Shown piece after piece: positions 24,300-38,333 of a stretch of 64,000 nucleotides of DNA (the stretch's first letter is position 1; each line of letters begins with the position of its first letter). Origin of the DNA: Neodiprion pinetum (lineage: Eukaryota > Arthropoda > Insecta > Hymenoptera > Diprionidae); contig NC_060233.1 in NCBI RefSeq assembly GCF_021155775.2, positions 39,339,077 to 39,403,076 of the forward strand, written 5' to 3'. The position numbers and the translations under genes were made by a program. The notes below the pieces were generated by a model. The model saw only the letters and a program-made list of their open reading frames with translations. It did no database searches and was not told the DNA's origin.

Positions 24300-25503
24300 T
24301 TATCTATGAACATGTTGAAACATTTTTTCTGTTTTGTTACAAAAAAACAAAAATAAATGAATGAAGAATGCCTTTTTTGTCATTGTGTAGTTGAATAAGA
24401 CAACACTTTTTTCAACCAGTGAATATAATGCAATTTTTATGCAGCATCAATTATCCAATGAAAATCAGTCAAAAATTCATTGTATCTTAATGGTATGTAT
24501 TTACTATTTTATGGGACTTGACAAATTTTTTATCATAACTTTGTTTCGTAAAATTGAAAATTATGAGCAAATGAAATTCATGGGGTGACAAATCGGATAT
24601 GAGCGCATTAATCATCACTTTAGGAGAATATTTGTAAGTTTTATCAAACAAATGTGTGCTCGAAAGACTGTTGGTTATTATGAATGAGAAAGATTTTATC
24701 TCGAGCACAGTTCACACCATGCTGAGGATATCAATGAATCAGCAACTTAAATGCTCTCCTGAACCTAAAATTATGTTGTATGACTAACATAGAAGTTTGC
24801 TTACCCAAACTCTATTTTTAGAATTCATACATTCTCTACTTTTTGTTAGTTCCAAATTACACTTGTCGTACAAATGTTATGTAGCAATGGGTACATTGTT
24901 ATATAAATTAACATTTGCAAATTGTCGGTTATACTTATATGTATAATTATGCGTACATATGCATCATTTTCTATGGTTTCTTATAGTATTGAGATAGATA
25001 TTTGAATTATTAATCTATATCCAGATACTCATAGAAAACAGACATTAATATCAAAGCACTTGTGAACCTTTCAAGATTTGTGACATGAATAAACTTTTGC
25101 AGATCAGTTAACCTAAAATCTGAAAACACAGTTCCCATACATTGCTCAAGGGTGTAAAGTTAGAAAATTGAGATTCAAATAGCGGGTTTCAGGAATCTAG
25201 ATAGCAGATACAAGATGCAAGATACTTTCCAAGAGTGCAAATTAGTGTAACATTGAGGTCACACAATCCCGGTAGAGGACGTTTGATATTGATATAGGGG
25301 AGGTTTTCAACGTATACGCGGTCTTCACGAGATCTATAATATATTTATTATTCAACATGACTAAAAAGGATTATGTGAATAAATCCTTACACCGGCACGC
25401 TTACGCAAATCTAGCGTTACCTGCTGGCAGGATTCTTTCCTTTGATCTAAATTACAGCAACCCATCATACATATTACACTAGTTACGCTAAAAAAGACTA
25501 AAT

Positions 25504-25550
25504 ATATATATACACACACACACACACTTATATATATATATATATACACA
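25504..25550. repeat. compound (TA)n-(CA)n-(TA)n microsatellite
   Basis: A TA run, then nine CA units, then a second TA run. Confidence 0.85.
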
Positions 25551-25809
25551 ACGCTTTGTTGGTCGATTAGAAATAAGGAAACAAAGGGTATCGCGTAATT
25601 TTCTATTCAATTCATCAGTAATTTAGTTTCTTTTTACCATGTTTCTACGTATCGTGCATATCGCATGTTACACACAATAATGTATCTAGTCTACAGGCTC
25701 AGAATTCTGACCGGTAAACACGACAGGTCTATAATTTACAAAAAAATACGTATGTAACGCGGTGGAAGCTGCGTATAGGAAAAGACCTAAAACTTGGTAA
25801 AATCAATAA

Positions 25810-26333
25810 TTTAGCTACGGTCGCGGGGCGAGGGCCCCGAACGAGGCGGGGCATGAGGATTGGGGATCAGGCAGGCAGGGGCGGCGGCGGGGGCGACGTC
25901 GTCGTCGGCCGTCGAGAAGAGGCAGGCTGGCAGGTCGCGCATGGCTGCCCGCGGCTCCGTCACGTCGGAGGCTCCCTTCATTTTTCCTTACTTTTTCACG
26001 GCGAGCGTTACTTCCTCGTAATTATTTGTCAGTACAGTTATTCGGGCGTTATACGGGTGCGGATACACACGTAGAGCCTGTCGCGACCTTACGACAGTCT
26101 AGCCGAGGTGTTAAAATAATTTCGCGAAGTATTCCTTTCCTTATTTCTACGAAATCGTGACCAGCTACCCACATACATGTCGGCCATTTTGCTGAACACT
26201 GGCCGTGATCTGACAGCGGTGTCTTAATGCAGTTTCCGCAGTCATTCCCCAACTTGTGCGAGGTTTTGGAGCACCTAATTAAATTAACTAAGTGCAATTC
26301 TTACCGTGTAGATTATTAATATTATAAACAACG
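25810..26333 (+). promoter_or_regulatory. GC/CpG-rich promoter and 5' UTR region of the kinesin gene
   Basis: A sharp GC-rich block at about 25820-25960 contains a GGCGGCGGCGGGGGCGACGT stretch and several CpGs, in an otherwise AT-rich neighbourhood. It ends about 370 nt upstream of the kinesin ATG at 26334. The likely reading is core promoter plus 5' UTR; no TATA box stands out. Confidence 0.5.
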
Positions 26334-29300
26334 ATGGCCACCGATCAGCCGAGGGAGCGAGAAATCGCTGCCGAAGACAGCATTAAAGTTGTGTGCCGTT
26401 TTCGACCGCTCAATGACTCCGAAGAAAAGGCTGGGTCGAAATTCGTTGTCAAATTTCCATCCGGCGGAGAGGAAAACTGTATTTCGATTGGGGTACGTCT
26501 CATAAATATCATCGATAATTCACCTAATCAGAGTCAACTTGGAGCATACGTTAACCTCAAAAAGTTATATTTCCACACGTTAATAATATGACAGAACTCA
26601 GCTGACAGCTGTCTAATTGTATTATAATCCTAATAAAACAATACCTGTCGTCAAAGTATAAACTCAAGCAACAATAGCCAGTGTCTGAAAATCCATTCTG
26701 ATACCCCCAAGAATAACTATAAGCTTTGATTCTGCTCACAGTTTTCAAGAGTCTCTTCTCTTTCAGCTTTGTATTCTCTTTGAACTGACCTCCTCCCCTG
26801 TTGGCCCATTTATTTCTCATTGTGTCGACAATGTATTGAAAAATTGTGAAGACAAATATTCTGATGCATACCCAAATGTATGTCATGAAAGTAGATGTAG
26901 GAATATATCCTACCAAAGTACATGTACCTATATTGGTCAGGCGTGATTACGACTCCTTGACTAATTGATAATTAAACCTGCAATACACATATCTCTGACA
27001 TGAGATCACATACTTGAGATAATGAAGAAAGCAGGCTCCTTCATTTTCTCATTTAATACTTACCATAGAGAAGTTAGGGTTCAGTCTTTGAATATGGCAA
27101 ACACCTTTTTCGCAGTACTTACAATCACACCGACAGACTAAATAAATTCATTATTGGAATGGACAGTGAACCTTAGCTGTGATGTACTAATGTGAGATCT
27201 TCGACTTAGCTAGGCTCAATTAATTGAAAAATGCCATAAACTGTACCAGAAGCCTTATTTTTAGTTCACGTACTCAAATATAATGATGTTTGAGAAACAC
27301 TATTGTGGAATTATTTTGCTTTAACTGTGGCAGAGATCTTCCAAATCTGGAGATAAAAAGTTAATCTACTGAGACAAAAATAAAATATTTTAAGAGAATT
27401 AACTATGTAATCTCTTATTTATAATGAAATACCAAGTCTTTTGAACATCTGAAATCACGTGTTGTTCAGGACAGTGTAAATACTAAATATTGCGTAATGA
27501 TTCCTCTAATCGTAATATGAAAAAGATTCATGACTACCTTTGACCTCTGTATTTACTTTTGTAAAAAATTTAATCGTTTAATGAGATGCATGGATTATTC
27601 ACAGGGTAAAGTCTACCTTTTTGACAAAGTATTCAAACCAAATGCAACGCAGGAGAAAGTTTATAATGAGGCTGCAAAGTCGATTGTCTCCGATGTCCTG
27701 GCCGGATATAACGGGACAATTTTTGCTTATGGGCAAACATCATCAGGTAGATAATCAAAAAATGATATTAGCTTCTAATTTTCAATCGAGAGTAATATAT
27801 ATAGAAGTAATCAGATTTCGAAAATAGCTACAACATTTTGGAATTTCATATTGTACTTCGAAAATTTTACTGCGTTTTGAAAAAATTGAGACGTGTATAT
27901 TTTCACATCTCGATTGAAATTAATTTTTTCAAGTGACACCAACGTCGAACCAAGTTAAAGTATGAGACTGAAATAGATAACGTTAATGTAATGAAACATC
28001 GAGAAAAAAATCATTATCATGCAATTTTAGAAATGAATTTCACGGACTTGACTTTGCAAAATAAGAGTATGATTTCTTCATCACGATTTTCTAAATGTCA
28101 GGTATTTTTAAAGGCGCAAAGTAAAGATTTTTCCGAAACATGCATTGTTATAGTAACATTAGTAACTTAACACTCGTGACAAAGCTCTAAGCTTACATAC
28201 TCATTTCGTTCTTTTTGGTAATATTGTTTTTATTATCTGTTATTGTTGAGAAAACACAATTGTTGTGCGGTATCAAAACTCGTGCTTTCTGTGTGCGTAA
28301 ATGTATGAAACTTTTGATAATTTTTCAGGAAAAACCCACACAATGGAGGGAGTCATCGGCGATCCAAACAAACAGGGCATTATTCCTCGCATTGTTAATG
28401 ATATATTCAATCATATTTATGCTATGGAAGAAAATCTTGAATTTCATATTAAGGTCTCATATTTTGAAATCTATATGGACAAGATTCGAGATCTTTTAGA
28501 TGGTAATTTTGCTTTACATTATTATAACACAAATTTGTCTTACATAAACAAAAAAGATCATAAATTTTTATCTAATTTTCATTTCACGGGACTGGTTTGT
28601 GATATTTAAAATGCTTTTCAGTTTCTAAGGTGAACCTTAGTGTTCATGAAGACAAAAATCGTGTACCTTTTGTGAAAGGAGCAACTGAAAGATTTGTTTC
28701 AAGTCCCGAAGAAGTATTTGAAGTTATTGAAGAAGGAAAATCGAATCGGCACATAGCTGTGACAAACATGAATGAACACAGTTCCAGATCACATTCCGTT
28801 TTCCTAATAAACGTAAAGCAGGAGAACCTGGAAAATCAAAAAAAACTTTCCGGCAAATTGTACCTTGTCGATCTTGCTGGATCTGAAAAAGTATGATTCA
28901 AAATAGGCCTTGCAACATGCATGATGTAGATCTTGAATAATCACAATATTTTTCTGGGTAGGTCTCTAAAACTGGTGCTGAAGGTACCGTACTAGACGAG
29001 GCAAAGAATATTAACAAATCACTATCTGCTTTGGGTAATGTCATATCTGCTCTCGCTGATGGCAACAAAACGCACATCCCTTACCGAGATTCGAAGTTAA
29101 CAAGAATCTTACAAGAATCTTTGGGAGGCAATGCCCGAACTACCATTATTATCTGCTGTTCCCCTGCCAGCTTTAACGAATCAGAAACCAAGTCTACGTT
29201 AGACTTTGGTAGGTAACAAAACTCACCCCTTTAGTTATAAATTCCTTCTGCACTTGCTCATAATTCACATCGTTTTCAGGTAAACGTGCAAAGACTATCA

Positions 29301-32300
29301 AGAATGTTGTTTGCGTTAATGAGGAACTGACTGCTGAAGAATGGAAACGACGATACGAACGTGAGAAGGAAAAAACGGCAAGACTTAAGGGAAAAGTGGA
29401 GAAATTAGAAGCCGAACTGTCCAGATGGCGACAGGGTGAAACTGTAAAGGTCGAAGAACAAGTCAGTCTTGTCGAAGGTCCTGATGTTACCACACCAGTC
29501 GCTCCAATTATTGAAAGTAAGAACCCATTTAGTTCTAATTCTCTGATTAATTGTGATGAATGTCCATTCAATTTACCTGCCAATAGTGATATGAATATTC
29601 ATAACTATAATCAAGTTTAAATACACGTTAAGTAAAAAGAATGAACACTTGGCGAAATTATGGGTAAGACAGTAAATAACCATCCTGTAAATACATTATC
29701 ATATAAAATGCCAGTTTTGTGTACTAGCAGTTTTTTTTTTGTCTTCATAAGCATATTCATACTTATTTGATTATAAAGTATGCAGCTGCAGAAGTTTCTT
29801 ACTGAAAATTTTTCACTCGTTAAAACAGCCAAAATTGACGATGGTCCCGTGCCAGCAACTCCTGGTGGCGGTTTAATGGCTGGATCGTTATCTAATGAGG
29901 AGCGACAGAAGCTAGAGGAAGAGCGTGAAAGGTTGTACCAGCAGTTAGATGACAAAGATGAAGAAATAAATCAGCATTCGCAGTATGTTGAGAAGCTGAA
30001 GGAGCAAATGGAAGAACAGGAAGAGTTAATTGCCTGCACCAGACGTGATTATGAGCAACTTCAGCAGGAAATGAACAGAATCCAACAAGAAAATGAAAGT
30101 GCCAAAGAAGAGGTGAAAGAAGTCCTTCAAGCTCTTGAGGAATTAGCTGTTAATTACGACCAAAAATCTCAGGAGGTATGTATTTTATGTTTATTATTAT
30201 TAGCTGACAAAAGGTTATAACGTATTTGTGTTTAATAGGTCGAAACGAAGAATAAAGAGCATGAAGCTTTGTCAGAAGAGCTTCTTGCCAAACAGGCAGC
30301 TTTGAACACAACTGCTTCGGAGTTACAACAACTAAGAGACATGTCGGCTCACCAACGTAAACGTATCACAGAGATGCTAGCCAATCTTCTAAAAGACTTG
30401 GGAGAAATTGGTGTAGCTATTGGTGGTGATGAAAATCTTAAGGTGAATTAATTTAAAGATTTGCACCCATTTCAAAGATTGAGTTCTACTGGAGCATGAT
30501 GTATTTTTTCTCATGATTTGTCGTCACGAAAATATAGCGGATGAGTTCATTGATGGATTATAAACTTATTCACTTATCACAGGGAAAAATTTAGATCACA
30601 TGATGGGCATAACTCCCAAAGTCTGTTCGAGCTAATTTCTCAAATGATGTCATTCCTATGCTTTTATTCTCTGCAAGAGTTTTTCACTTGATAATTATTG
30701 TAACAATTTTCGTCCGGGTGAATAATTTTAGGGAAAAAGTACATGATAATTATTGTAACAATTTTTGTTTGGAAAAATAATTTCAGGAAAAAAGCACATG
30801 ATTGTTCAAATCGCGTCAAATGTGATGAGACTGCATAGCTGTTTATACTCTGCAAAAGTGCCGTTATGTGCATTGCAATTAATAGTTCTGATATTTGAAA
30901 ATTCTGCTCACAATCCGGTTTTGTAATTTTAAATTCTAATTGGACCATTACATAGTTACGATATCTTGATTTTGTAATTGATTTGTCTGTAACATCTCAT
31001 TACAGTTGAGCATCAATTTTTTAGGTAATATTTGCAGTTGAAACTTTTACTTACGGTCACTAATACATGACACTTAATATAAATTTACATATTTAATTAT
31101 AGGTTACTCCAGATAGCAATGGTAAGCTAGAAGAAGAATTTACGGTAGCTAGAGTGTACATCAGCAAAATGAAATCCGAGGTTAAGAATTTAGTCCAACG
31201 TTGCCAAGGTCTTGAAAGTTTCCAAACCGATTGCAACAAAAAAGTAAGTTTTTGCGAAATTATTGAATCTGTAATATCCACACCCTGTAATAACTAAATT
31301 CAGAAACAAGATCATGTATAAAATTTTTTTTGTTCCTTTTATAGCTTTGTAGAATTTTAAATATCAAATTTTGAATCTTATAGGTTTCGGACTACGAAAA
31401 AGACTTGGGTGAGTGCCGACTATTGATATCTCAACATGAGGCTCGAATGCAGACACTTACGGAATCGATGAAAGAAGCTGATGCCCGTAAACGTGCCTTG
31501 GAAGAAGATGTTGATGCATTGCGTGAGGAATGTGCTAAGCTCAAGGCTGCTGAACAGGTGCAAGCAGTCAGCAATAAAGAAAAGGCAGAAGAACAGGAAG
31601 CAGCTACTAAGATGAGAGTGGCTCTTGAAGAACAAATGGATCAACTTCGAGGGGCACATCAAAAACAAGTACAATATTCTATCATTATTTCCATCGTGAA
31701 ATTTCGTCTAAAAGTTCGACAACTTGTTTAGAATCTATAAATATTTTTATCTGCTTGCAGTAGCAATTGCCACTACAATCTTCAATACATTTCCAGCAAA
31801 TACTTACTTTTGAATATGCATATATTTTAGGTTGCCTCTCTGAGAGATGAGATATCAGATAAGCAACGGCTTATTGCAGAGTTGAAGGATATGAACCAGA
31901 AGTTCACATTAGCCCATCACCAAATGCAATGTGATTACGAAAGATTGAAACAAGAAGAAGCTGATAAATCCGTTAAATTGCAAGAGCTTGTGTTGATGAA
32001 TGAGCGTCGTGAACAGGTATATTTCTTTCTCGCTCAAACATTTAAATTTAAAGTAATTCAGGATAGTTTGTATGGAATATTTGGTAATTTTTATTCCCTT
32101 TGTGATATCCAGGCCAGGAAGGATCTGAAGGGTCTCGAAGAGACTGTTTCAAAAGAATTACAAACATTGCACAACTTGCGCAAATTGTTCGTTCAAGATT
32201 TACAAGCCAGAATCAAGAAGTCTCTGACTGTCGAAGACAACGAGGACGATGGAGGATCCCTTGCGCAAAAACAAAAAATATCTTTCCTTGAGAACAACTT

Positions 32301-35175
32301 GGACCAATTAACCAAGGTAATTAATTACTACTGCTTCAAATAAAAAGTTTAGCGTAAACATAATTATTTTGAATGATTGAAGACTTATGGAAAATTTATA
32401 ACAGGTGCACAAACAATTGGTACGCGATAATGCTGATCTACGATGTGAATTACCAAAACTGGAAAAACGGTTGAAAGCCACACTGGACCGAGTGAAGGCA
32501 TTAGAAACTGCATTACGAGATGCCAAAGAAGGTGCTATGCGAGACCGAAAACGTTACCAGTATGAAGTTGACAGGATTAAGGAGGCTGTGCGGCAAAAGA
32601 ATTTCGCTCGTCGAGGACCGAGCGCACAGATTGCTAAGCCAATTCGAGCTGGTCAGCACCACATGGGTACAGGCAACAACCCTGTCATCAGAACGGGAAA
32701 TAGGGGTAAGATAAATTCCAATTAATGATATTCACCTGTTTTATATTAAAAAGTAAACTTGCAAAACACCCTCATGTTGCGTCTCCTAGTCATTTCATAT
32801 GAACAATGTCAAACTTCTGTGAAAAATTTGTAATTATTTTATACTCGATATAACCAATAACAATTCATGTTCCCCGTGTTTCAGAAAATGAGCGTAAGAC
32901 CGCTTCGATTCATGACGAAAAGAGAAGAATAACAGATGTGGGTATAATTTATAATACATAAGGTGCTAACAAATGATAAGTCCATAGAGATGTACTGTAT
33001 CTGGGGAAAGCGCCGTTGATTTTGTTCATTTCCTTGAATTGAAGCACATGCTGGAAAGTGCTATGTAATACTATTGATGTATAATAATATAGTATGTCCT
33101 ATTTTCAATCAATATGGGTGCATATACCGACTCGATATTTTCTTTGAACATACGGCAGAGGACAAGAGTCGTAATTGTCATATAATGCAATAGAATAAAA
33201 TAGTAGCTCATAAAACAATGAATTTCAGTTTCCATTTTTACCTTAATATCGAGAATTATATGTCTAAAACAGCAAACATTCACTTTCGTTGAAACAGCAT
33301 TTAAGAAATTAATAGGTATTATTGTCACTTTCGCATTATCTTTCGATTTTCGCTTCTTACTGAAATTCTATAATGAGATTTTTTTAATATTCTCCATTTT
33401 CACACTTTTATAGAAATATTTTTCAGAAATATTTGAACACATTATGTCACATTTTAAGTTTATACACTCGAATGTACACAATAGGACATGCGATATGTTG
33501 TGAGATTGTAGGAGAATGATTGCGACTTAAAATATTTATAATGCTAATAGTTTTTCCTATGATAGCTATATTATTTTCAGCGATTGTAAGTTTCTATCGA
33601 CAAATGCAAACCTTGAATTATTTTGGATGGCTCACTTAGTTGGAACTAAGTGCAAATAGCCTTTCCTCTGTGATTTGACATTCAAGGTTTGAATTTGTTC
33701 AAAGGAATTTTGATGTGCGTAGCATTACTATTTCTTTCTAGACTTATTACCTGTATTTTGTAGTGATATGAAAATTCAAGCCTTTTTTTGTTTCGTCTAT
33801 TTTTATTACGTATTTAAATTAATTTATTATCTATAATCTTTCTGTCCATGCCAGAGGCTCGTAAGATTTGATTGCACACATACGCAATGTAGGAAACTTT
33901 AATATTAGACCAGTGCGAATGAATAACAATAATAATAATCATTTATTGATTTCAACCAAACTATACAATACATGTAAATGAACTAAAGAATCCATCCTTT
34001 GAGCCTTCATATTTATAATTTAACTTATGCTCATTTTGCACAGCTTTTTTCTTTTTGAACGAATATACATTTATATTCTATACATGTACCTATATGATGT
34101 GGTGGAATGCGTTGCTTTGCGTAACTTACGGTAATTTAAGTAGTAATTTAACAAAAAGAAAATTTAAAAAGTCTTTTTAAATATAATGAAGTAGTAACCC
34201 AGTTCCTAAATTTGGTTACAGGCATTAAGATGAATATAGTTTATCGTAACGAAATAATAAACATTTCCTATTAGCAGAATTTAAATTATCTTTCCCATCA
34301 ATGTATTTCTTTATTTTCGGCAAATATGATTTCAACAGATTACACATCATATGAATGTACAAGGGTATGAATATTTTTTTCTTAGATATGAACTTGAGCG
34401 TTTGAACTTGTAATATTTCAATCAATAATTTCTACAATTACATGAAACACATACTCGACGTGTTTTTCGAAAAATGTGAAAGAACTACTTAATAAAGTAA
34501 TCTAAGGTGAAAAACAGTCAGAGCATAACAATATGACTGCATTATTATTAGCAATCATTTCGTTGCTTTACGACTGTAAATAATATTTAGATAGAAAACG
34601 CAAAAAAAAAAAAAACAAAAAGAAAAACTTCTGAACAAAACTTAATCTAGATCACTTGATGAAATTCGCCATCACACAAATAGTTGTATTAGATTACCTA
34701 CCTGACTATTGATTGAAATGTAATTTTCGGATATTCGTTTCGAATAGTATTATTTTGATTTTTCCGTTTCATTTGAAACGAAAATTGAAAAATGAGGTTC
34801 TCTTGACACAAGGCAAGCATGAAATGAACGAAGCTAACATAGAAAGATGTCTGGTCGATGTGTCTGTACATAATCATACGTATGCTGAACTTACACAATT
34901 CTGTACTCGATAATAACGTCTGAAAAATGAACTTTAATTCGTACTATTCCCATGTGTACATGTATGTGTGCATAACTATTGCTGATCGTGCTTAATGTTA
35001 ACGTTTCAAAGTCTGTTATATGCTACAGATATATTAGCGCATCTAGGTAGCCATCTTTACTTTATATATAAATTATTTACGATTTTTGTATCATTCACAA
35101 TTTTTCTAATCCTTTATTCCAGTGGAGGAAAACATTAAAGAGAATGCAAGAGAAATTGAAGGAAAAGAGACGTAA
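26334..35175 (+). CDS. Khc: kinesin-1 heavy chain
   Basis: Plus-end-directed microtubule motor carrying vesicles, mitochondria and RNPs. Fifteen exons in phase: 26334-26492, 27605-27746, 28329-28502, 28622-28890, 28962-29208, 29280-29516, 29829-30175, 30239-30442, 31103-31243, 31384-31668, 31831-32016, 32113-32316, 32405-32705, 32885-32941, 35123-35175; about 1001 aa, slightly longer than typical. Motor: P-loop GQTSSGKT (split by the second intron), switch I NMNEHSSRSHS, switch II LVDLAGSEK. Stalk: long coiled coil including ERLYQQLDDKDEEINQ and QQENESAKEEVKEVLQALEE. Tail: conserved QIAKPIRAG, the IAK autoinhibitory motif. The start MATDQPREREIAAEDSIKV is the first ATG after the CpG-rich region. 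The final exon lies 2.2 kb downstream; reading through exon 14 instead gives a stop at 32959-32961. The acceptor at 29829 was chosen for phase. Confidence 0.95.
30689..30800. repeat. two-copy tandem repeat, period about 55 bp
   Basis: TGATAATTATTGTAACAATT occurs at 30689 and again at 30744, followed in both by GAAAAA..TACATGAT/GCACATGAT. It lies in a kinesin intron. Confidence 0.7.
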
Positions 35176-36748
35176 AGAGAACAAAACGGAAATCTATTTT
35201 AGAGTTTCATGTTCAATCAAAGTGGGCAATAACTGCTCCAGAAAATCGTTATACAGCATCGTTCTCATGCTTTGTGATATATTTTTTTATAGGAAAAATT
35301 TTAGGCTTTGAAATGTTGCATTTCATAAAACCGTAGTCCCAGCATCTAATAGATAATTAGAATATAAACATATTATATGCTCCATGGCGACTACTATGTC
35401 ATAATAAAAAGGTTATTCAGAGGTTTGGAACTTTTTAACTGACTCATTTTATCAAAACTTGGTGGGCACCAATGCTTGATCAAATCGATACAACTGTTTC
35501 GGTATAATTTTCTTTCAAGAAATTAGTGCTCATCAAACTTTGATGGAACAGAAAGCTGCAAACTTTTATCGAAATCTTATAAACATATATAGCTACGATT
35601 ATTTTTCATAATACAGCAATACAAGTATAATTATAAACAATAAGTCATATACCTACATTGCAGTTGTATCGTGAAGCGAAAAAAAAAAATTACGAAAAAT
35701 AAATTAATAAATTTGCACGTTTAGTATAATGAATCTGAATATGGTGTTGAAGAATAGATCAACAAACAACCAAGAGATTAATTAACACGTTGAACGCCCC
35801 CGTCTGGCAAAAGAAAGCATTAATTTCTTGAAATCTATACTGTACTCAAATGTCTAATTACCACTTTTCGTTAAAAAGTCTATGTTTTGAATACACTGAT
35901 TCATGAATGGTTTATGATTGGTATTGAAATTGCAGTGGGGTTGAGTTAGATGTATTTCTTTCCAAATTATCATTCTCAAAAATTTAAGCCATAGGTGCGT
36001 TTTACAGAGATATTTTACCAATGAATGATTTACCAATTTACTACGAATGTTTTGAACAATTTTCATTTATGAATAATTGTACAGACAAGCGTACATATGT
36101 TATATATGTATTATATTCTGACCTTTAATACGTTAACTGAGACCTATTTACAATCAACCTTATCGCAGCAATACGACATTGTGTAGGTCCATTCTGAAAC
36201 AAAAAAATTCATTATTTATCTTATATTGAATATGCAAGGTGTAGAAAGGCTATTGCTACAGCAAATGTTTCATTGTAATGATTATTACCATTGAATTATA
36301 AATTAATTTACGATGATTATATTTAAATAATTATTATCAGGTAAATTAATTACCAGAAATAATGATGCTTACATAAAAGAAAAAAAAAATCATGAAAATG
36401 GAATCAAATGTGTTCTTATTTTTTTTCCATGCACTTAATAAAACTTCATTATAATATGTATTTACTTCTGATTGGTTGTAATCACGCGAAACAAAGAAAT
36501 AAAAACGGTGTTTTCTCTCTATGATGTGAAACGTGCTTGCCTGCCAAACTTGTAGAGGCTGTCTGTACTGTCTTTGCAAATATATTAAGATCGGCTTCAA
36601 GATTGGAAACCAGTGTATGAACAAAGTTTGAATTGTTGTAGGAAAAATATTTCCAAAATCTCAATTTTTGTACAACATTTAAAAGTATCGTTTCGCAAAT
36701 TATTAAATCTTCAAACCATGTAATTTAATCAAAAGATCACACATCATT
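35176..36748. other. intergenic region
   Basis: Kinesin 3' UTR followed by AT-rich sequence. An AATAAA occurs at about 35403. I see no gene or element. Confidence 0.45.
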
Positions 36749-37791
36749 ATGGAGGCAATGAATTTCAAACCAGAAGGCTCTGTAATATCCATACATCCGC
36801 TAATTATTACAAAAAAAGACTCTAATCGAGTTCCAAAGATATCGGAGAGAATTTATCGGCCTGGAGTACTGGAAGGTAACTGGTTCGAAGACTCTGCACC
36901 AGTGACACCGGTGGCAAAGGACCAATGGGCTAGTTTATGTGAAACTAGTTACCGACCATACAAGACCGAACTATTGACAAGACCCAAGTTTGAGGCATGG
37001 AAGCAAAGAATATCAACTCAGGTATTTGACAGAAAAGTATTATAATTAGTTTGGAGTATTTTGTTACTAATAATGAAAAGTTATTGCTAATAATTACCCA
37101 GATATTTTTACTTTTCATCACAAGTTACTTTTACTACTAATCATTTGCAATATTGACATTCATACTGTTTGAAATAAGGGAATTGGAGCTAGACTGTTGA
37201 TCGACCACCACGGAACAAAGTATCATAATAATTGGACAACGACTAATGATCTGAGTTTCAAAATATTACCACAAGGACAGGATAGGCCTTTGCGTAGAAC
37301 ATTTAGTGCACGGTAAATATAGCATAATAGATTTTCAATAAAAATATAGAATCATTTATTCATAACACAGATGCAAAGAATGGCTACCTGCTCAAGACTA
37401 TGCTAAAGTCTATGGTAATATGACAAAATATGGGTTGGCTGAATTCATGAGACATAAATGGTTTATTGAAAATAAGCCGACACGCCCTTGGCGCACTAAT
37501 TATCAAGATGATTTTCCTAATTATGAGAATGCATCATCTGTTCGGTAACTAGATTTTTTGTGGCAGTGCTTTTGCTATTTAACACTAGCATATAGATGAC
37601 TTAAAAACTTGTTAATAATTTTGTAAAGTTTTCTCAAGCCGAAAGCATCTTTGAATGAGCCGGACTTGAGACACTTAGGCTTCGATCTATCAGCTCCCCA
37701 TCAATCCTGTCCAATAGCGTTCAAGATCGAGAGTTCACTGCCGTACCTTCAGAATGTGTTGATTGAAGAAAAGGCAGTAGCCCAATGCTAG
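36749..37791 (+). CDS. CFAP107-like ciliary microtubule protein
   Basis: Four exons in phase: 36749-37021, 37179-37312, 37371-37544, 37629-37791; 247 aa. Motifs that recall vertebrate CFAP107 (C1orf158), a doublet-microtubule inner protein of motile cilia and sperm flagella, are VLEGNWFED near residue 40, RLLIDHHGTKYHNNWTTTND near residue 95, and EWLPAQDYAKVYGNMTKYGL near residue 137. The order and spacing agree with that family as I remember it; overall similarity looks modest. There is no signal peptide or membrane segment; W, Y and P are frequent, as in microtubule inner proteins. The last acceptor (GTAAAG at 37628) was chosen because the alternative at 37638 hits a stop. In an insect such a gene should be expressed in testis and ciliated sensory neurons. 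A decayed partial copy follows. Confidence 0.6.
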
Positions 37792-38333
37792 AGATTTGAT
37801 TTGCAATTGATACTTCACTTCACTTGTTAAAAAAGACAAGAAAAACGAATATTACAAACAGATATTACTCTGTGTAATATATTTGAATATTATGCAAACA
37901 TGTGTATCTTTGCTTGTGTACGTTTTTTTTATATAAAGTAATTTGATGATTTTATAGTATTCTGATTTGTTCAATACGATTTTAAGTTCAAGTTGGATAA
38001 AATGTCTTGGTGTTAGAACGCATATGAATAAAATTTTAAATTTTCACATTACATAGAGTAGCATAGTCAAGCTGTGAGTTTGTGTTACCCTGTTACTGAA
38101 TGAATACGAGGATGCATAAACTCAACAAGATGAAAAAAAAATTGCCATGGGACAAAATCTATTTATCCAACCATATATAATACCAGTTATAATGGAAGGG
38201 TGTCAAGAAGAAATGAAAATGATGTTGGAGTGAATTAAAATATCACCATCAATTTATTTTTTACTTGAAATTATTAAGTATTAGGGTGGTAATCAAAAAA
38301 AAATTGTATTAATATACTTATCATGCTCTATAG

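Larger units (their letters stand above)
22677..25800. other. intergenic region (HECW 3' side)
   Basis: About 3.1 kb without a supported gene. It should contain the HECW 3' UTR. Visible features are an ATT microsatellite at about 24271-24295 and a TA/CA microsatellite at about 25504-25550. No mobile element was recognised. Confidence 0.5.

Noticed and set aside
29517..29620. Kinesin exon 6 extended to a stop after NPFSSNS
   Set aside because: A GTAAGA donor at 29517 joins in phase to the coiled-coil exon at 29829; reading through would truncate the motor protein before its stalk. It may exist as a rare intron-retention form.
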